Below, in pieces: positions 16,493 to 27,542 of a stretch of 64,000 nucleotides of DNA. A program made the position numbers and the translations under genes. Below the pieces are notes generated by a model. The model searched no databases and was not told the DNA's origin. It saw only the letters and a program-made list of their open reading frames with translations. The stretch is taken from positions 124,001-188,000 of the forward strand of contig NZ_JARGER010000015.1 in the NCBI RefSeq assembly GCF_029210375.1, in the 5' to 3' direction. Each line of letters begins with the position of its first letter. Position 1 is the stretch's first letter. Source of the stretch: Nocardioides sp. YIM 152315 (GTDB lineage: Bacteria; Actinomycetota; Actinomycetes; Propionibacteriales; Nocardioidaceae).

Positions 16493-17728
16493 CTAGGCGG
16501 CAACCAGGTCGGGCGCGGACGCCGAGGGTGCGAGCGCAGCGCGGAGCATCCGCTGGGCGGCGGCGACCAGGGTGAGCGCCAGGGCCATCGCCGAGACGGT
16601 CACCGCGAACGCGGCCGTGTAGCCGTGGTGGTCGGCCAGCCGGCCGGCGATCGTCGAGCCGACGGCGTACCCGAGGCCGGTGGCGCTGGCGAGCACGGTC
16701 ATCGCCGTGGCCACCCGCGCCGGCGAGACGACGCGCTCGGCGAGGGTGAAGACGCCGATCATGAACGGCGCGACGGCGCACCCGAGCACGGCCACGACCG
16801 CGACGAGCGCCGGCAGGCCGTCGACCAGCAGCAGCGGGAGCGAGAGCACGAGGAGCGCACCGGCGGCGACGAGGATGCGCCGCTCCGGGCCGAAGCGGTC
16901 GGGGATGAACGCGGTCGCGATGCCGGCGACCGCACTGCCCAGACCGAGCGTGGCGTGCACGAGACCGGCCACGCCGGGCTGGCCGGCCTCGGTCGCGAGC
17001 ACGGTGGTGCCGGTCTGGGTGGCGCCGAAGAGCGTGCCGATGAGCAGCTGGGCGGCGACGAGCACCAGCAGCACCGGGGTGAGGAGACGGCCGGTCGGCA
17101 GCGCGATGCCGTCGCCGTGGCCGGTCGCGGCCGTGCGGTGCAGCGCGAACGCCGTGCCGAAGACCGCCAGCATGCCCGCGGCGAGCAGCAGCGCACCGCC
17201 GGGCGAGATCGCGACCACGCCGACGCCGACGAGGGCCGGGCCGACGGCGAACGACGCCTCGTCGGCGGCGCCCTCGTAGGAGAACGCCACGTCGACGAGA
17301 CGGCGCTGCTGCGATCCGGTGCGCGCCGTGATCGGCCGCCAGCGCACGCGCGCGAGCGGGCCGACCTGGGGCATCGTGAGGCCCGCGAGGGCGGCGACGC
17401 CGACGACCGCGGCGTCCGGTGCGCCGGTGTGCACGAGCCCGACGAGCAGCGTGAGCGACGCGGCGCCGGCGAGCGACTGGACGAGCACCACGTGGCGCTG
17501 GCCCAGGCGGTCGGCGAGCGAGCCGGCGAACGGAGCCCCGACCGCGTTGGCGACCGCGAGCGCGCCGGCGGACAGTCCGCCGAGGCCGTAGCTGCCGGTC
17601 GCACCGGCGACGAGGAGGAGGGTGCCGAGCTGGCTCATCGCCAGTGGGAGCCGGGCGACGAACGCGACGACGACGTACGGCGTGCCCGCGAGCTCGAAGA
17701 GCCGTCGGTAGGAGGCGAGGGGTGACAC
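16493..17728 (-). CDS. MFS transporter
   Basis: A 411-residue major facilitator with about 12 membrane segments. A typical MFS loop signature is seen after helix 2 (GSLADRLGQRHVVL), and basic residues fall in the cytoplasmic loops (LARVRWRPITAR, IPDRFGPERR). Substrate is unknown; the closest look is to the proton-driven drug or sugar efflux group. The GTG at 17728 is preferred over an ATG at 17806 because that ATG lies inside the TAGGAT -10 box, so it would not be transcribed. It converges on the ROK gene. Confidence 0.82.
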   Translation of the reverse strand: MSPLASYRRLFELAGTPYVVVAFVARLPLAMSQLGTLLLVAGATGSYGLGGLSAGALAVANAVGAPFAGSLADRLGQRHVVLVQSLAGAASLTLLVGLVHTGAPDAAVVGVAALAGLTMPQVGPLARVRWRPITARTGSQQRRLVDVAFSYEGAADEASFAVGPALVGVGVVAISPGGALLLAAGMLAVFGTAFALHRTAATGHGDGIALPTGRLLTPVLLVLVAAQLLIGTLFGATQTGTTVLATEAGQPGVAGLVHATLGLGSAVAGIATAFIPDRFGPERRILVAAGALLVLSLPLLLVDGLPALVAVVAVLGCAVAPFMIGVFTLAERVVSPARVATAMTVLASATGLGYAVGSTIAGRLADHHGYTAAFAVTVSAMALALTLVAAAQRMLRAALAPSASAPDLVAA

Positions 17729-17804
17729 GGGGTGGGCCTTTCGGGTGCGTCGATACGACGCGCCGAACCCACCTCCAAGACGCGTGAAACCCTGAGCTGG
17801 CTCC

Positions 17805-17810
17805 ATCCTA
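17805..17810 (-). promoter_or_regulatory. -10 box for the MFS gene
   Basis: Minus-strand TAGGAT upstream of the MFS gene, giving a leader of about 70 bases. The leader carries a small perfect hairpin (17747-17761) that could be an operator or a leader structure. Confidence 0.4.
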
Positions 17811-17848
17811 CGGCTCCGTCGTCGCCGGTGCCCATTCGTCGGGACGGC

Positions 17849-18217
17849 TCAGAGCTGGTCGAGCAACCAGCTCGGGCCCAGCGCCTGGGCGCCCGCGCCA
17901 CCGACCCGCGCCTGGAGGAGCCGGTCGGCCGTCACGACCACGACCCGGTCGCCGCGCTGCGCCGCGGCCTGCGCCTCGGCGACGATCGTGTCGTCGCCCT
18001 CGCCCCGCGCGTGCACGGTGCGCACGTGTCCGTCGCGCCCGGCCCTCACCCCGCCCTTGGCCTGCCCCTCGAGCACCAGCACGATCTCGTCGTACGCCGT
18101 GTCGGCGACCAGCAGCGACTCGTGGAGGCGCCGCGCCGCACCGGCGCGGTCCTTCCACCAGCCGTCCGGGCGGCTGCCGACGACGTTCGCGGCATCGACG
18201 ACCAGGACCTGGGTCAT
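17849..18217 (-). CDS. Small NYN/YacP-like predicted nuclease
   Basis: A 122-residue protein with the look of a NYN/PIN-type RNase domain. It has an N-terminal VLVVDAANVVGSRPDGWW, where an early Asp and Asn bind metal in the family, acidic residues in EGDDTIVAEA at about 72-81, and VVVVTADR near 92, the third acidic position. It is smaller than most NYN proteins. Some relatives carry the name NTP pyrophosphohydrolase in databases, which I would not rely on. It lies downstream of ffh across a gap of 189 bases that holds a long inverted repeat. RNA cleavage is inference from the fold. Confidence 0.65.
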   Translation of the reverse strand: MTQVLVVDAANVVGSRPDGWWKDRAGAARRLHESLLVADTAYDEIVLVLEGQAKGGVRAGRDGHVRTVHARGEGDDTIVAEAQAAAQRGDRVVVVTADRLLQARVGGAGAQALGPSWLLDQL

Positions 18218-18251
18218 GGGGCGAGACTAGCCGTCTGCTCGGGCTGCTTGT

Positions 18252-18383
18252 TTCATCAAGGGATGTGGTCGAACCTGCGCGGGGGCGGAGCGCCGACGGT
18301 TCGCCATCACCCCTTGGGGAACCCACGCTTCCCTCGCCGAGTTGGCCCAGGGAGGCGCAGGCCCGCCTTCATCCCTTGATGAA
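18252..18383. repeat. 132-bp interrupted inverted repeat between ffh and the NYN gene
   Basis: Outer arms of 14 bases match perfectly (18252-18265 with 18370-18383). After eight unpaired bases on both sides, inner arms of seven match (18274-18280 with 18355-18361), and near the centre lies ccccttgggg (18310-18319). The symmetry makes one long hairpin likely. It could end ffh transcription, be a small palindromic mobile element, or encode a structured RNA. No gene fits in this gap. Confidence 0.6.
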
Positions 18384-18406
18384 GCGACACCCGGCGAGCG
18401 GCTGGA

Positions 18407-19981
18407 TCACTTGAGGTACTTCGAGAAGTCCTTCGGCAGGTCCAGCGCCGCGGCGGCCTTCTCGTAGTCCATCGGCTCCTCGCCGGCGGGCGTGCCGAAG
18501 GGGTTGCCGCCGCCGCTGGCCGACTTCTCCTTCTGCGCCGCGGCCTGCTGCGCGGCCTTGGCGGGGTTGCCGGAGACCCGCTTGCCCTTGCCCTTCTTGG
18601 GCTGCTGCTTCGACCTGCCACGCTTGCCGCCCGCGCCGGGCATGCCCGGCATGCCGGGCATCCCGGGGATCCCTCCGCCGCGCGCCATCGACTGCATCAT
18701 CTTGCGCGCCTCGAAGAAGCGGTCGACGAGCTGGTTGACGTCGGAGACCTGGCGGCCCGAGCCCTTGGCGATGCGCGCGCGCCGGGAGCCGTCGATGAGC
18801 TTGGGGTTGGCGCGCTCCGCCGGCGTCATCGACTGGATGATCGCCTGGATGCGGTCGATCTCGCGCTCGTCGAAGTTCTCCAGCTGGTCGCGGAACTGGC
18901 CCATCCCGGGGAGCATCCCCATGATCTTCGACATGGAGCCGAGCTTGCGGACCTGCTGCATCTGCTCGAGGAAGTCGTCGAGGGTGAACTCCCCGCCCTG
19001 ACCGGTGAGCTTGGCGGCGGCCGCGGCCGCCTGCTCGGCGTCGAAGGCCTTCTCGGCCTGCTCGATGAGCGTCATCACGTCGCCCATGTCGAGGATCCGC
19101 GAGGCCATCCGGTCGGGGTGGAAGAGGTCGAAGTCGGTCATCTTCTCGCCGTTGGAGGCGAACATGACCGGCTTGCCGGTGATCGACGCGATCGAGAGCG
19201 CGGCGCCACCGCGGGCGTCGCCGTCGAGCTTGGTCAGCACGACGGCGTCGTAGCCGACCCCGTCGAGGAACGCCTGCGCCGTGGTCACGGCGTCCTGACC
19301 GATCATCGCGTCGACGACGAAGAGCACCTCGTCGGGCTGGACCGCGTCGCGGATGTCGGCGGCCTGCTTCATCATCTCGGCATCGACGCCGAGGCGGCCG
19401 GCGGTGTCGACGATGACGACGTCGTGGAGGGTCCGCTTGGCCTCCTCGACCGCGTCGCGCGCGACCCGCACCGGGTCTCCGACGCCATTGCCGGGCTCCG
19501 GCGCGAAGACCTTGACGCCGACGCGCTCACCGTTGACCTGGAGCTGGTTGACGGCGTTGGGACGCTGCAGGTCGGCGGCGACGAGCAGCGGGCTCCTGCC
19601 CTGCTCCTTGAGCCACAGGGCGAGCTTGGCGGCCAGCGTCGTCTTGCCGGCGCCCTGGAGGCCGGCGAGCATGAGCACGGTCGGACCGGACTTGGCGAAT
19701 CGCAGCCGGCGCGTCTCGCCGCCGAGGATCGCGACGAGCTCCTCGTCGACGATCTTGACGACCTGCTGCGCGGGGTTCAGCGCCTGGCTGACCTCCTCGC
19801 CGCGCGCCCGCTCCTTGACCGCGCCGACGAACTCCTTGACCACCGGCAGCGCGACGTCGGCCTCGAGCAGGGCGATCCGGATCTCGCGCGCGGTCGCGTC
19901 GATGTCGGCCTCGGAGAGCCGACCCTTGCCCCGGAGGTTCTTGAAGGTGTCGGCGAGGCGGTCGGAGAGTGTGGCGAACAA
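18407..19981 (-). CDS. ffh: Signal recognition particle protein Ffh
   Basis: SRP54 homologue, 524 residues, the GTPase that binds signal sequences and 4.5S RNA and brings ribosomes to FtsY at the membrane. N domain 1-90; G domain with GLQGAGKTTLAAKLA, DTAGRL, and TKLDGDARGGAAL; Met-rich M domain from about 300 (VRKLGSMSKIMGMLPGMGQF). The C-terminal tail is longer than usual, with a Gly-Met-Pro repeat (IPGMPGMPGMPG), basic residues and an acidic end. The start is TTG with GAGGGA upstream; a TAGGCT box lies at 20018-20023. Confidence 0.96.
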   Translation of the reverse strand: MFATLSDRLADTFKNLRGKGRLSEADIDATAREIRIALLEADVALPVVKEFVGAVKERARGEEVSQALNPAQQVVKIVDEELVAILGGETRRLRFAKSGPTVLMLAGLQGAGKTTLAAKLALWLKEQGRSPLLVAADLQRPNAVNQLQVNGERVGVKVFAPEPGNGVGDPVRVARDAVEEAKRTLHDVVIVDTAGRLGVDAEMMKQAADIRDAVQPDEVLFVVDAMIGQDAVTTAQAFLDGVGYDAVVLTKLDGDARGGAALSIASITGKPVMFASNGEKMTDFDLFHPDRMASRILDMGDVMTLIEQAEKAFDAEQAAAAAAKLTGQGGEFTLDDFLEQMQQVRKLGSMSKIMGMLPGMGQFRDQLENFDEREIDRIQAIIQSMTPAERANPKLIDGSRRARIAKGSGRQVSDVNQLVDRFFEARKMMQSMARGGGIPGMPGMPGMPGAGGKRGRSKQQPKKGKGKRVSGNPAKAAQQAAAQKEKSASGGGNPFGTPAGEEPMDYEKAAAALDLPKDFSKYLK

Positions 19982-20017
19982 GATCGTCCCTCGGCAGTCG
20001 TACGTCAGCGTCGGTCA

Positions 20018-20023
20018 AGCCTA
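20018..20023 (-). promoter_or_regulatory. -10 box for ffh
   Basis: Minus-strand TAGGCT gives an ffh leader of about 30 bases. It faces the -10 box of the divergent small membrane protein gene 22 bases away. Confidence 0.4.
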
Positions 20024-20045
20024 ACCGGGCGACCCCGGTACGCCG

Positions 20046-20051
20046 TACGCT
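20046..20051 (+). promoter_or_regulatory. -10 box for leaderless small membrane protein gene
   Basis: TACGCT stands six bases before the ATG at 20058. There is no Shine-Dalgarno sequence. Confidence 0.45.
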
Positions 20052-20057
20052 GGCGGC

Positions 20058-20339
20058 ATGCTCTGGGTGGTGACGGGCGTCGCGCTGGTGCTGGTGACCG
20101 CCCTGGTCGCGGTCGCGGGCCACCGGATGCTGACCGCTCCCGGCCCGCGCTCGTCGGGCTTCGCCGACGGGCTGGGCAACTTCATCGACGTCTTCGACCC
20201 GGCCCGGGCCCGCGCCGACGAGGACCTGCGGAGTCGCAAGTTCATGGGCGAGGTGCTGCCCTCACCCGACGACGAGGACCATCCGGTCTGGCGGGTCGAC
20301 CTCCAGCGCAACCAGGTCAGGATCCCGCGGGCTCGCTGA
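20058..20339 (+). CDS. Small single-TM protein of unknown function
   Basis: A 93-residue protein I cannot name. One N-terminal membrane segment (about 2-23, LWVVTGVALVLVTALVAVAG) is followed by a cytoplasmic or exported region with FADGLGNFIDVFDPARARADEDL, then acidic SPDDEDHP and a basic end. It is divergent from ffh and converges on glnD, overlapping its 3' end by 23 bases. Codon use is like the neighbours, and the leaderless -10 box supports expression. The family looks restricted to relatives, but I cannot check that here. Confidence 0.7.
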   Translation: MLWVVTGVALVLVTALVAVAGHRMLTAPGPRSSGFADGLGNFIDVFDPARARADEDLRSRKFMGEVLPSPDDEDHPVWRVDLQRNQVRIPRAR

Positions 20340-22542
20340 GCGCGGCGCGCACGGCGTGCGCCGCCTCGGTGGCGCGCACATCGCTGAGCACGCCCGCCGA
20401 CGCCTCCTGCAGGTAGAAGACGTCCACGGCCTGGGGCCCGACCGTGTCGACGTGCGCGGACCGGACGGCGACGTCGAGCCGCGCCAGCGCGGCGCAGACC
20501 AGGTAGACGGCACCCGGCCGGTCGTCGGCCCGCACCTCCAGGACCGTCGCCTGGTCCGACGCCTCCGGGCGCACGACGACGGCCGGCTCGAGTCCGGCGC
20601 CGCCGGCCGGGCGCAGCCGCCGCGCGGCGTCCGGACGCCCGTCGACGACCCCGTCGTACCGCTGCCTCAGCACGGCCGCGTCCAGCCCGGGCTCCCCGAC
20701 CTCCCAGACGGACACGGCGTACTGCTCCTGCGCCCAGGCCCGCGCCGCCCGCACCGGGATCCGCGCGAGAGCGAACATCGCGGCCAGGTCGGCGAGCAGG
20801 CCCACCCGGTCCGGGGCGACCACCCTCACCCGCGAGCCGTCGACGGCGGGGTCGACGACGATCGAGAGACCGCCCGCGCGGACGACCGGCGGCACCACCA
20901 CGTCCTCGGTCGCGATCGGCGGCAGCGTCGACCCGGTGTGGAGCGCGACCCCGACCCGGCGCGCCAGGTCACGGACCAGCCCGGCGCGCCACGACGACCA
21001 GGCCTTGGGGGCCGTCGCGCGGGCGTCGGCCTCGGTGAGCGCGAGCAGCAGGTCGAGCGCCTCCACCGATTCGAGCCGGGAGACGACCAGCTCGACGGTC
21101 GCGGGGTCGTCGGGGTCGCGGGTCGTCGCCGTCTCCGCCAGGAGCAGGTGCCAGCGGACCAGCCGCGCGACCAGGTCCACGGCAGCGGGGTCGAAGCCCA
21201 TCCGCTCGGCGATCTCGCGAGCGATCGGCTCACCGGCGACGCTGTGCTCCGTCAGTCCGCCCTTGCCGATGTCGTGCAGCAGCGCGGCGACCATGAGCAC
21301 GTCGGGTCGCGTGACGTGGCGGATCAGCGCGGATGCCTCCACGCAGGTCTCGACCACGTGGCGGTCGACGGTGAACCGGTGGATCGCGGACGCGTGCGGC
21401 AGCAGCCGGATCCGCTGCCACTCGGGCAGGATCGCCGGCAGTGCGCCGGTCTCCTCGAGGGTCTCCCAGACCGACCGCAGTCCGCGGCCCGACGCCAGCA
21501 GCCGCACCAGCAGCCGTCGCGCCTCCGCCGGCCACGGTGTGGGGAGCGGCGCGGAGTCACGCGCCAGCCTGGCCGCCGTCGCCGGGGCCAGCACGACGTC
21601 GCGCTCGGCCGCCTCCGCGGCGGCCCGGAGCAGCAGCAGCGGGTCGTCGGCCGGCCGCGCGCGGGCGTCGAGCACGATCTCGTCGGCCGAGAGCGCGACA
21701 CCGGGTGCGATCCGCTCCATCCGCGGCCTTCGCGGTCCGCGGATGCGGGCGGGCTCGGCCAGGACGGCGTCGACCCGCCGCCAGGTCAGGTGCGAGAGGT
21801 GGGCGATCCGGCGCCCGAGCTCGCGGACGTGGACCTGCGCGGCCCGGGCGTCCGCGAGCTCCAGTCGGTGGGCGACGTCGGTCCACAGCTCCGGTGCGAT
21901 GCGGTCGGTCCCCCGGCCCGCTGCCTCCTGCAGGGCGTCGCGCACGTCGAGCAGCGCGCCCCGGCTGCGCTCCAGCTCGACATGGGGCACGTCCACCAGC
22001 CAGGTCGCGACCAGCGCCTTGAGCACGGTCGCGTCGCGCAACCCGCCCTCCGCCTCCTTCACGTCCGGCACCGACAGGTGCGCCAGCTCGCCGGCCAGCT
22101 CGTGCCGGGTGCGCACCAGGTCGCGCAGCGCCGGCAGTCGGTCGCGGGAGCCGCGACGCCAGTGCGCGAGCATCGTCGTGCGCAGCCGCAACGTCAGGGC
22201 AGGGTCCCCGGCCAGGTGGCGAACGTCGAGCAGCCCGAGCGCGACCTTGAGGTCGGCGTCGGCGGCCGCGACCATCTCGGTCATCGTGCGCACCGAGTGG
22301 TCCAGCCGACTGCCGGAGTCCCACAGCGGGTACCAGACCTCCCCCGCGACCTCGCCCACGTCGACGCCCTCGTCCGAGACGAGCACCACGTCGAGGTCGG
22401 AGTACGGCGCGAGCTCGCCGCGGCCGTAGCCGCCGACCGCGACGATGGCGGCGCCGGCGTCCGGCCCGCCGCTCGACTCGTACGCCTTGGCGCACAACGC
22501 GTCTGCCTCGGCGGCCCTCAGGGTCCGGTCTTCGGTGGTCAG
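20317..22542 (-). CDS. glnD: PII uridylyltransferase/uridylyl-removing enzyme GlnD
   Basis: GlnD, 741 residues, which modifies and demodifies PII according to glutamine level. The nucleotidyltransferase motif is GGYGRGELAPYSDLDVVLV near the N-terminus. The HD hydrolase domain has LLHDIGKGGLTEHS, and two ACT domains fill the last 200 residues (VVAPDRVGLLADLAA, VRADDRPGAVYLVCA). In actinobacteria the equivalent enzyme adenylylates rather than uridylylates PII. Start: AGGAGGT lies six bases before a CTG at 22542 that opens LTTEDRTLRAAEAD. No ATG or GTG fits; a TTG lies at 22497. It follows glnB across a terminator hairpin. Confidence 0.92.
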   Translation of the reverse strand: MTTEDRTLRAAEADALCAKAYESSGGPDAGAAIVAVGGYGRGELAPYSDLDVVLVSDEGVDVGEVAGEVWYPLWDSGSRLDHSVRTMTEMVAAADADLKVALGLLDVRHLAGDPALTLRLRTTMLAHWRRGSRDRLPALRDLVRTRHELAGELAHLSVPDVKEAEGGLRDATVLKALVATWLVDVPHVELERSRGALLDVRDALQEAAGRGTDRIAPELWTDVAHRLELADARAAQVHVRELGRRIAHLSHLTWRRVDAVLAEPARIRGPRRPRMERIAPGVALSADEIVLDARARPADDPLLLLRAAAEAAERDVVLAPATAARLARDSAPLPTPWPAEARRLLVRLLASGRGLRSVWETLEETGALPAILPEWQRIRLLPHASAIHRFTVDRHVVETCVEASALIRHVTRPDVLMVAALLHDIGKGGLTEHSVAGEPIAREIAERMGFDPAAVDLVARLVRWHLLLAETATTRDPDDPATVELVVSRLESVEALDLLLALTEADARATAPKAWSSWRAGLVRDLARRVGVALHTGSTLPPIATEDVVVPPVVRAGGLSIVVDPAVDGSRVRVVAPDRVGLLADLAAMFALARIPVRAARAWAQEQYAVSVWEVGEPGLDAAVLRQRYDGVVDGRPDAARRLRPAGGAGLEPAVVVRPEASDQATVLEVRADDRPGAVYLVCAALARLDVAVRSAHVDTVGPQAVDVFYLQEASAGVLSDVRATEAAHAVRAALSEPAGS

Positions 22543-22581
22543 GACGCCACCTCCTCGCTCCCGATCATGCCGTAGACACGG

Positions 22582-22618
22582 CCGCGGCCCGGCTCCTGCG
22601 TGAGGAGCCGGGCCGCGG
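22582..22618 (-). terminator. Terminator/attenuator between glnB and glnD
   Basis: Perfect 16-base stem (22582-22597 with 22603-22618) and five-base loop, six bases after the glnB stop and 40 bases before the glnD start. It should cut glnD expression relative to amtB-glnB. Confidence 0.75.
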
Positions 22619-22623
22619 AGAGG

Positions 22624-25252
<2,629 letters not shown>

Positions 25253-25256
<4 letters not shown>

Positions 25257-25618
25257 CCGCCAACCACATCCTCGGGATCCTCGGCTCGCTGATCACGTTC
25301 GCAGCCCTGTTCGAGCTCATGCGGCGGCGCCGTCTGCGCGAGAAGTACGCCGTGCTGTGGGTGACCGTCTCGGTCGGTCTCGTCCTCATCGCCCTGGTGC
25401 CGGCTCTGCTGCCGGCCCTGGCGGACCTGGTCGGCGTCGAGGTGCCGACCAACCTGCTCTTCTTCGTGGCCAGCGTCGTGCTGATGCTGGTGAGCATGCA
25501 GCACAGCTACGAGCTCGGTCGCCTCGAGGAGGAGACCCGCACCCTCGCCGAGGAGGTCGCTCTGCTCCGACTCGACCTCGACGAGCGCGGCTCGCAGTCC
25601 CGGCCGCAGCCCGACTGA
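25253..25618 (+). CDS. DUF2304 small membrane protein
   Basis: A 121-residue DUF2304 protein with three hydrophobic helices: one at 3-20, one at about 36-58 (TVSVGLVLIALVPALLPALA) and one at 70-85 (LLFFVASVVLMLVSM). A charged coiled-coil tail follows (YELGRLEEETRTLAEEVALL). The conserved REKYAVLW turn is present. Members are nearly always encoded beside a GT2 enzyme and may anchor it; the function is unproven. It is coupled to the GT2 by an ATGA overlap and ends 18 bases from the convergent ftsY. Confidence 0.88.
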
Positions 25619-25636
25619 TCCGCGCGCCGCTCTGGC

Positions 25637-26773
25637 TCAGCCGAGCAGCGCGTCGACGAAGGCGCCGGGATCGAAGGGCGCCAGGTCGTCGGCGCCCTCA
25701 CCGAGCCCGACGAGCTTCACCGGTACGCCGAGCTCGCGCTGCACCTGCACCACGATGCCGCCCTTGGCGGAGCCGTCGAGCTTGGTCAGCACGATGCCGG
25801 TGACGTCGACGACCTCGCTGAACACCCGCGCCTGGATCAGGCCGTTCTGACCCGTGGTGGCGTCGAGCACGAGCAGCACCTCGGTCACCGGCGCCTGCTT
25901 CTCGATCACGCGCTTGACCTTGCCGAGCTCGTCCATCAGACCGGCCTTGTTCTGGAGGCGGCCGGCGGTGTCGACGATGACCGTGTCCGCGGCGGTGTCG
26001 ACGCCCTCCTTGACGGCCTCGAACGCCACGCTCGCGGGGTCGGTGCCCTCGGCGCCGCGCACGACGTCGACGCCGACCCGCTCGCCCCAGGTGGCCAGCT
26101 GCTCGACCGCCGCGGCCCGGAACGTGTCGGCCGCGCCGAGCACGACGCTGCGGTCCTCGGCGACCAGGATCCGCGAGATCTTGCCGACCGTGGTGGTCTT
26201 GCCGGAGCCGTTGACACCGACGACGAGCACCACGCCGGGCCTGCCGTCGGCGCCGCTCACCTGCAGTCGGCGGTCCATCCCGGCGTCCACGAGCGCCAGG
26301 AGCTCCTCGCGGAGCACGACGCGGGCGTCCTCGGCCGCGCCCTCGACCCGCAGCCGGGTCCGCAGCCTCTCGACGAGCTCCTGGGTCGGCGCGACGCCCA
26401 CGTCCGCGGTGAGCAGCGTGTCCTCGATCGACTCCCAGGTGTCCTCGTCGAGCCGGTCGCGCGACAGCAGCGCGAGCAGCCCGCGCCCCAGCCCGCTCTG
26501 CGACCCGGCGAGGCGCTGCCGCAATCGGACCAGCCGGGAGGCCGTGCCCTCAGGCCGCTCGAGCGCCGGTGCGGCAGGCTCGACGGGGGCCTCGGGGACC
26601 TCGACCTCGGCCGCCGTCTCGGCGGTCGGCGCGCTCGGAGGCGGGGCGACGTCGGCCGGCGGGGTCGGCGCCGGGGCCGACGGCGCGCGCCGGCCGCCGC
26701 GGACCAGCAGCCCGGCGACGAGCACGACCGCCAGGACGGCGATCGCGATGACGAGGTAGAGCCAGTCACCCAT
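25637..26773 (-). CDS. ftsY: SRP receptor FtsY with N-terminal membrane anchor
   Basis: FtsY, 378 residues, the membrane receptor GTPase that pairs with Ffh. A true membrane segment at 4-24 (LYLVIAIAVLAVVLVAGLLV) replaces the acidic peripheral domain of E. coli, as in other actinobacteria. A Pro/Glu/Ala linker runs to about 85. The NG domain has GVNGSGKTTTVGK, DTAGRLQNK, and TKLDGSAKGG. It is preceded by a conserved small membrane protein and faces the DUF2304 gene. Confidence 0.95.
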   Translation of the reverse strand: MGDWLYLVIAIAVLAVVLVAGLLVRGGRRAPSAPAPTPPADVAPPPSAPTAETAAEVEVPEAPVEPAAPALERPEGTASRLVRLRQRLAGSQSGLGRGLLALLSRDRLDEDTWESIEDTLLTADVGVAPTQELVERLRTRLRVEGAAEDARVVLREELLALVDAGMDRRLQVSGADGRPGVVLVVGVNGSGKTTTVGKISRILVAEDRSVVLGAADTFRAAAVEQLATWGERVGVDVVRGAEGTDPASVAFEAVKEGVDTAADTVIVDTAGRLQNKAGLMDELGKVKRVIEKQAPVTEVLLVLDATTGQNGLIQARVFSEVVDVTGIVLTKLDGSAKGGIVVQVQRELGVPVKLVGLGEGADDLAPFDPGAFVDALLG

Positions 26774-26807
26774 GGCTCAATCCAACCAGAGCCCGGGGCC
26801 GGCGCCC

Positions 26808-27026
26808 TCAGCGGTGCTGCTCGGACTCCTCGGGCTCGCGGTCGAGGGCGAAGACCGGCTGGTCGTCCTCCTCGATCAGGGGCGCCGCCTCCGCGGCCCT
26901 CGCCATCGCGTCTCCGAGCCAGGGCGCGGCCGGCATCTGCTCCCCACGGTGCGGGTAGGCGACGTACGCCGTCACCAGCCCGGCCACCACCAGGATCAGG
27001 ACCATCACGACGACGACAGTGAGCAC
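26808..27026 (-). CDS. Small single-TM protein upstream of ftsY
   Basis: A 72-residue protein with one membrane segment at the N-terminus (LTVVVVMVLILVVAGLVTAYV) and an acidic cytoplasmic tail (LIEEDDQPVF, EPEESEQ). The start is GTG with GGGAGGT in place. Small proteins of this form often lie between smc and ftsY in relatives (recalled, not checked). The function is unknown; a role near SRP or the divisome would be speculation. Confidence 0.72.
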   Translation of the reverse strand: MLTVVVVMVLILVVAGLVTAYVAYPHRGEQMPAAPWLGDAMARAAEAAPLIEEDDQPVFALDREPEESEQHR

Positions 27027-27104
27027 TCATACCTCCCGAGACAGGCGGACATCCGACGCGTACCCGCTCCCCCACCGTGTCACACCGGCGGTCGGCGACA
27101 CGGT

Positions 27105-27542
27105 TCAGGCGCGCAGCAACGGCTCGACTGCGGCGCGGATCACGTCGGGCACGGGCGTCACCGGGCGAGCAGCATCGGTGTCGTCGACGTACACGTGGAC
27201 GAACCTGCCCTCCGCCGCCGCCTCGTCCCCGTCGCCCTGGAAGAGGCCGATGCGGTAGACGACGCTGGAGCGCCCGAGCTTGTCGACCACGAGCCCGGTC
27301 TCGATCGGCGCCGGGAAGCCGAGCTCACGGAAGTAGCGGCAGCCCGTCTCCGCGACGATCCCGATCTGCGGCAGCCGGCGTACGTCGACCCCGGTCGCCT
27401 CGTAGAGGTGCGCGTTGACCGCCGTGTCGAACAGCTCGTAGTAGGTCGCGTTGTTGAGGTGGCCGTAGGCGTCGTCGTCGCGCCAGCGGGTCGTCACGGT
27501 GCGCCACGCGACGTAGTCGGACCGCGTCGGGCGAGTGCTCAC
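27105..27542 (-). CDS. Acyl-CoA thioesterase, 4-hydroxybenzoyl-CoA (hotdog) type
   Basis: A 145-residue single hotdog-domain protein. The catalytic Asp region is clear: RWRDDDAYGHLNNATYYELF, matching the 4HBT/YbgC motif with Asp followed by GHxNN. YRIGLF and FVHVYVD strands complete the fold. It would hydrolyse an acyl-CoA; the chain type is unknown. Its GTG start overlaps the smc stop (GTGA), so translation is coupled to smc, a pairing that looks like chance of packing rather than a shared pathway. Confidence 0.88.
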   Translation of the reverse strand: MSTRPTRSDYVAWRTVTTRWRDDDAYGHLNNATYYELFDTAVNAHLYEATGVDVRRLPQIGIVAETGCRYFRELGFPAPIETGLVVDKLGRSSVVYRIGLFQGDGDEAAAEGRFVHVYVDDTDAARPVTPVPDVIRAAVEPLLRA

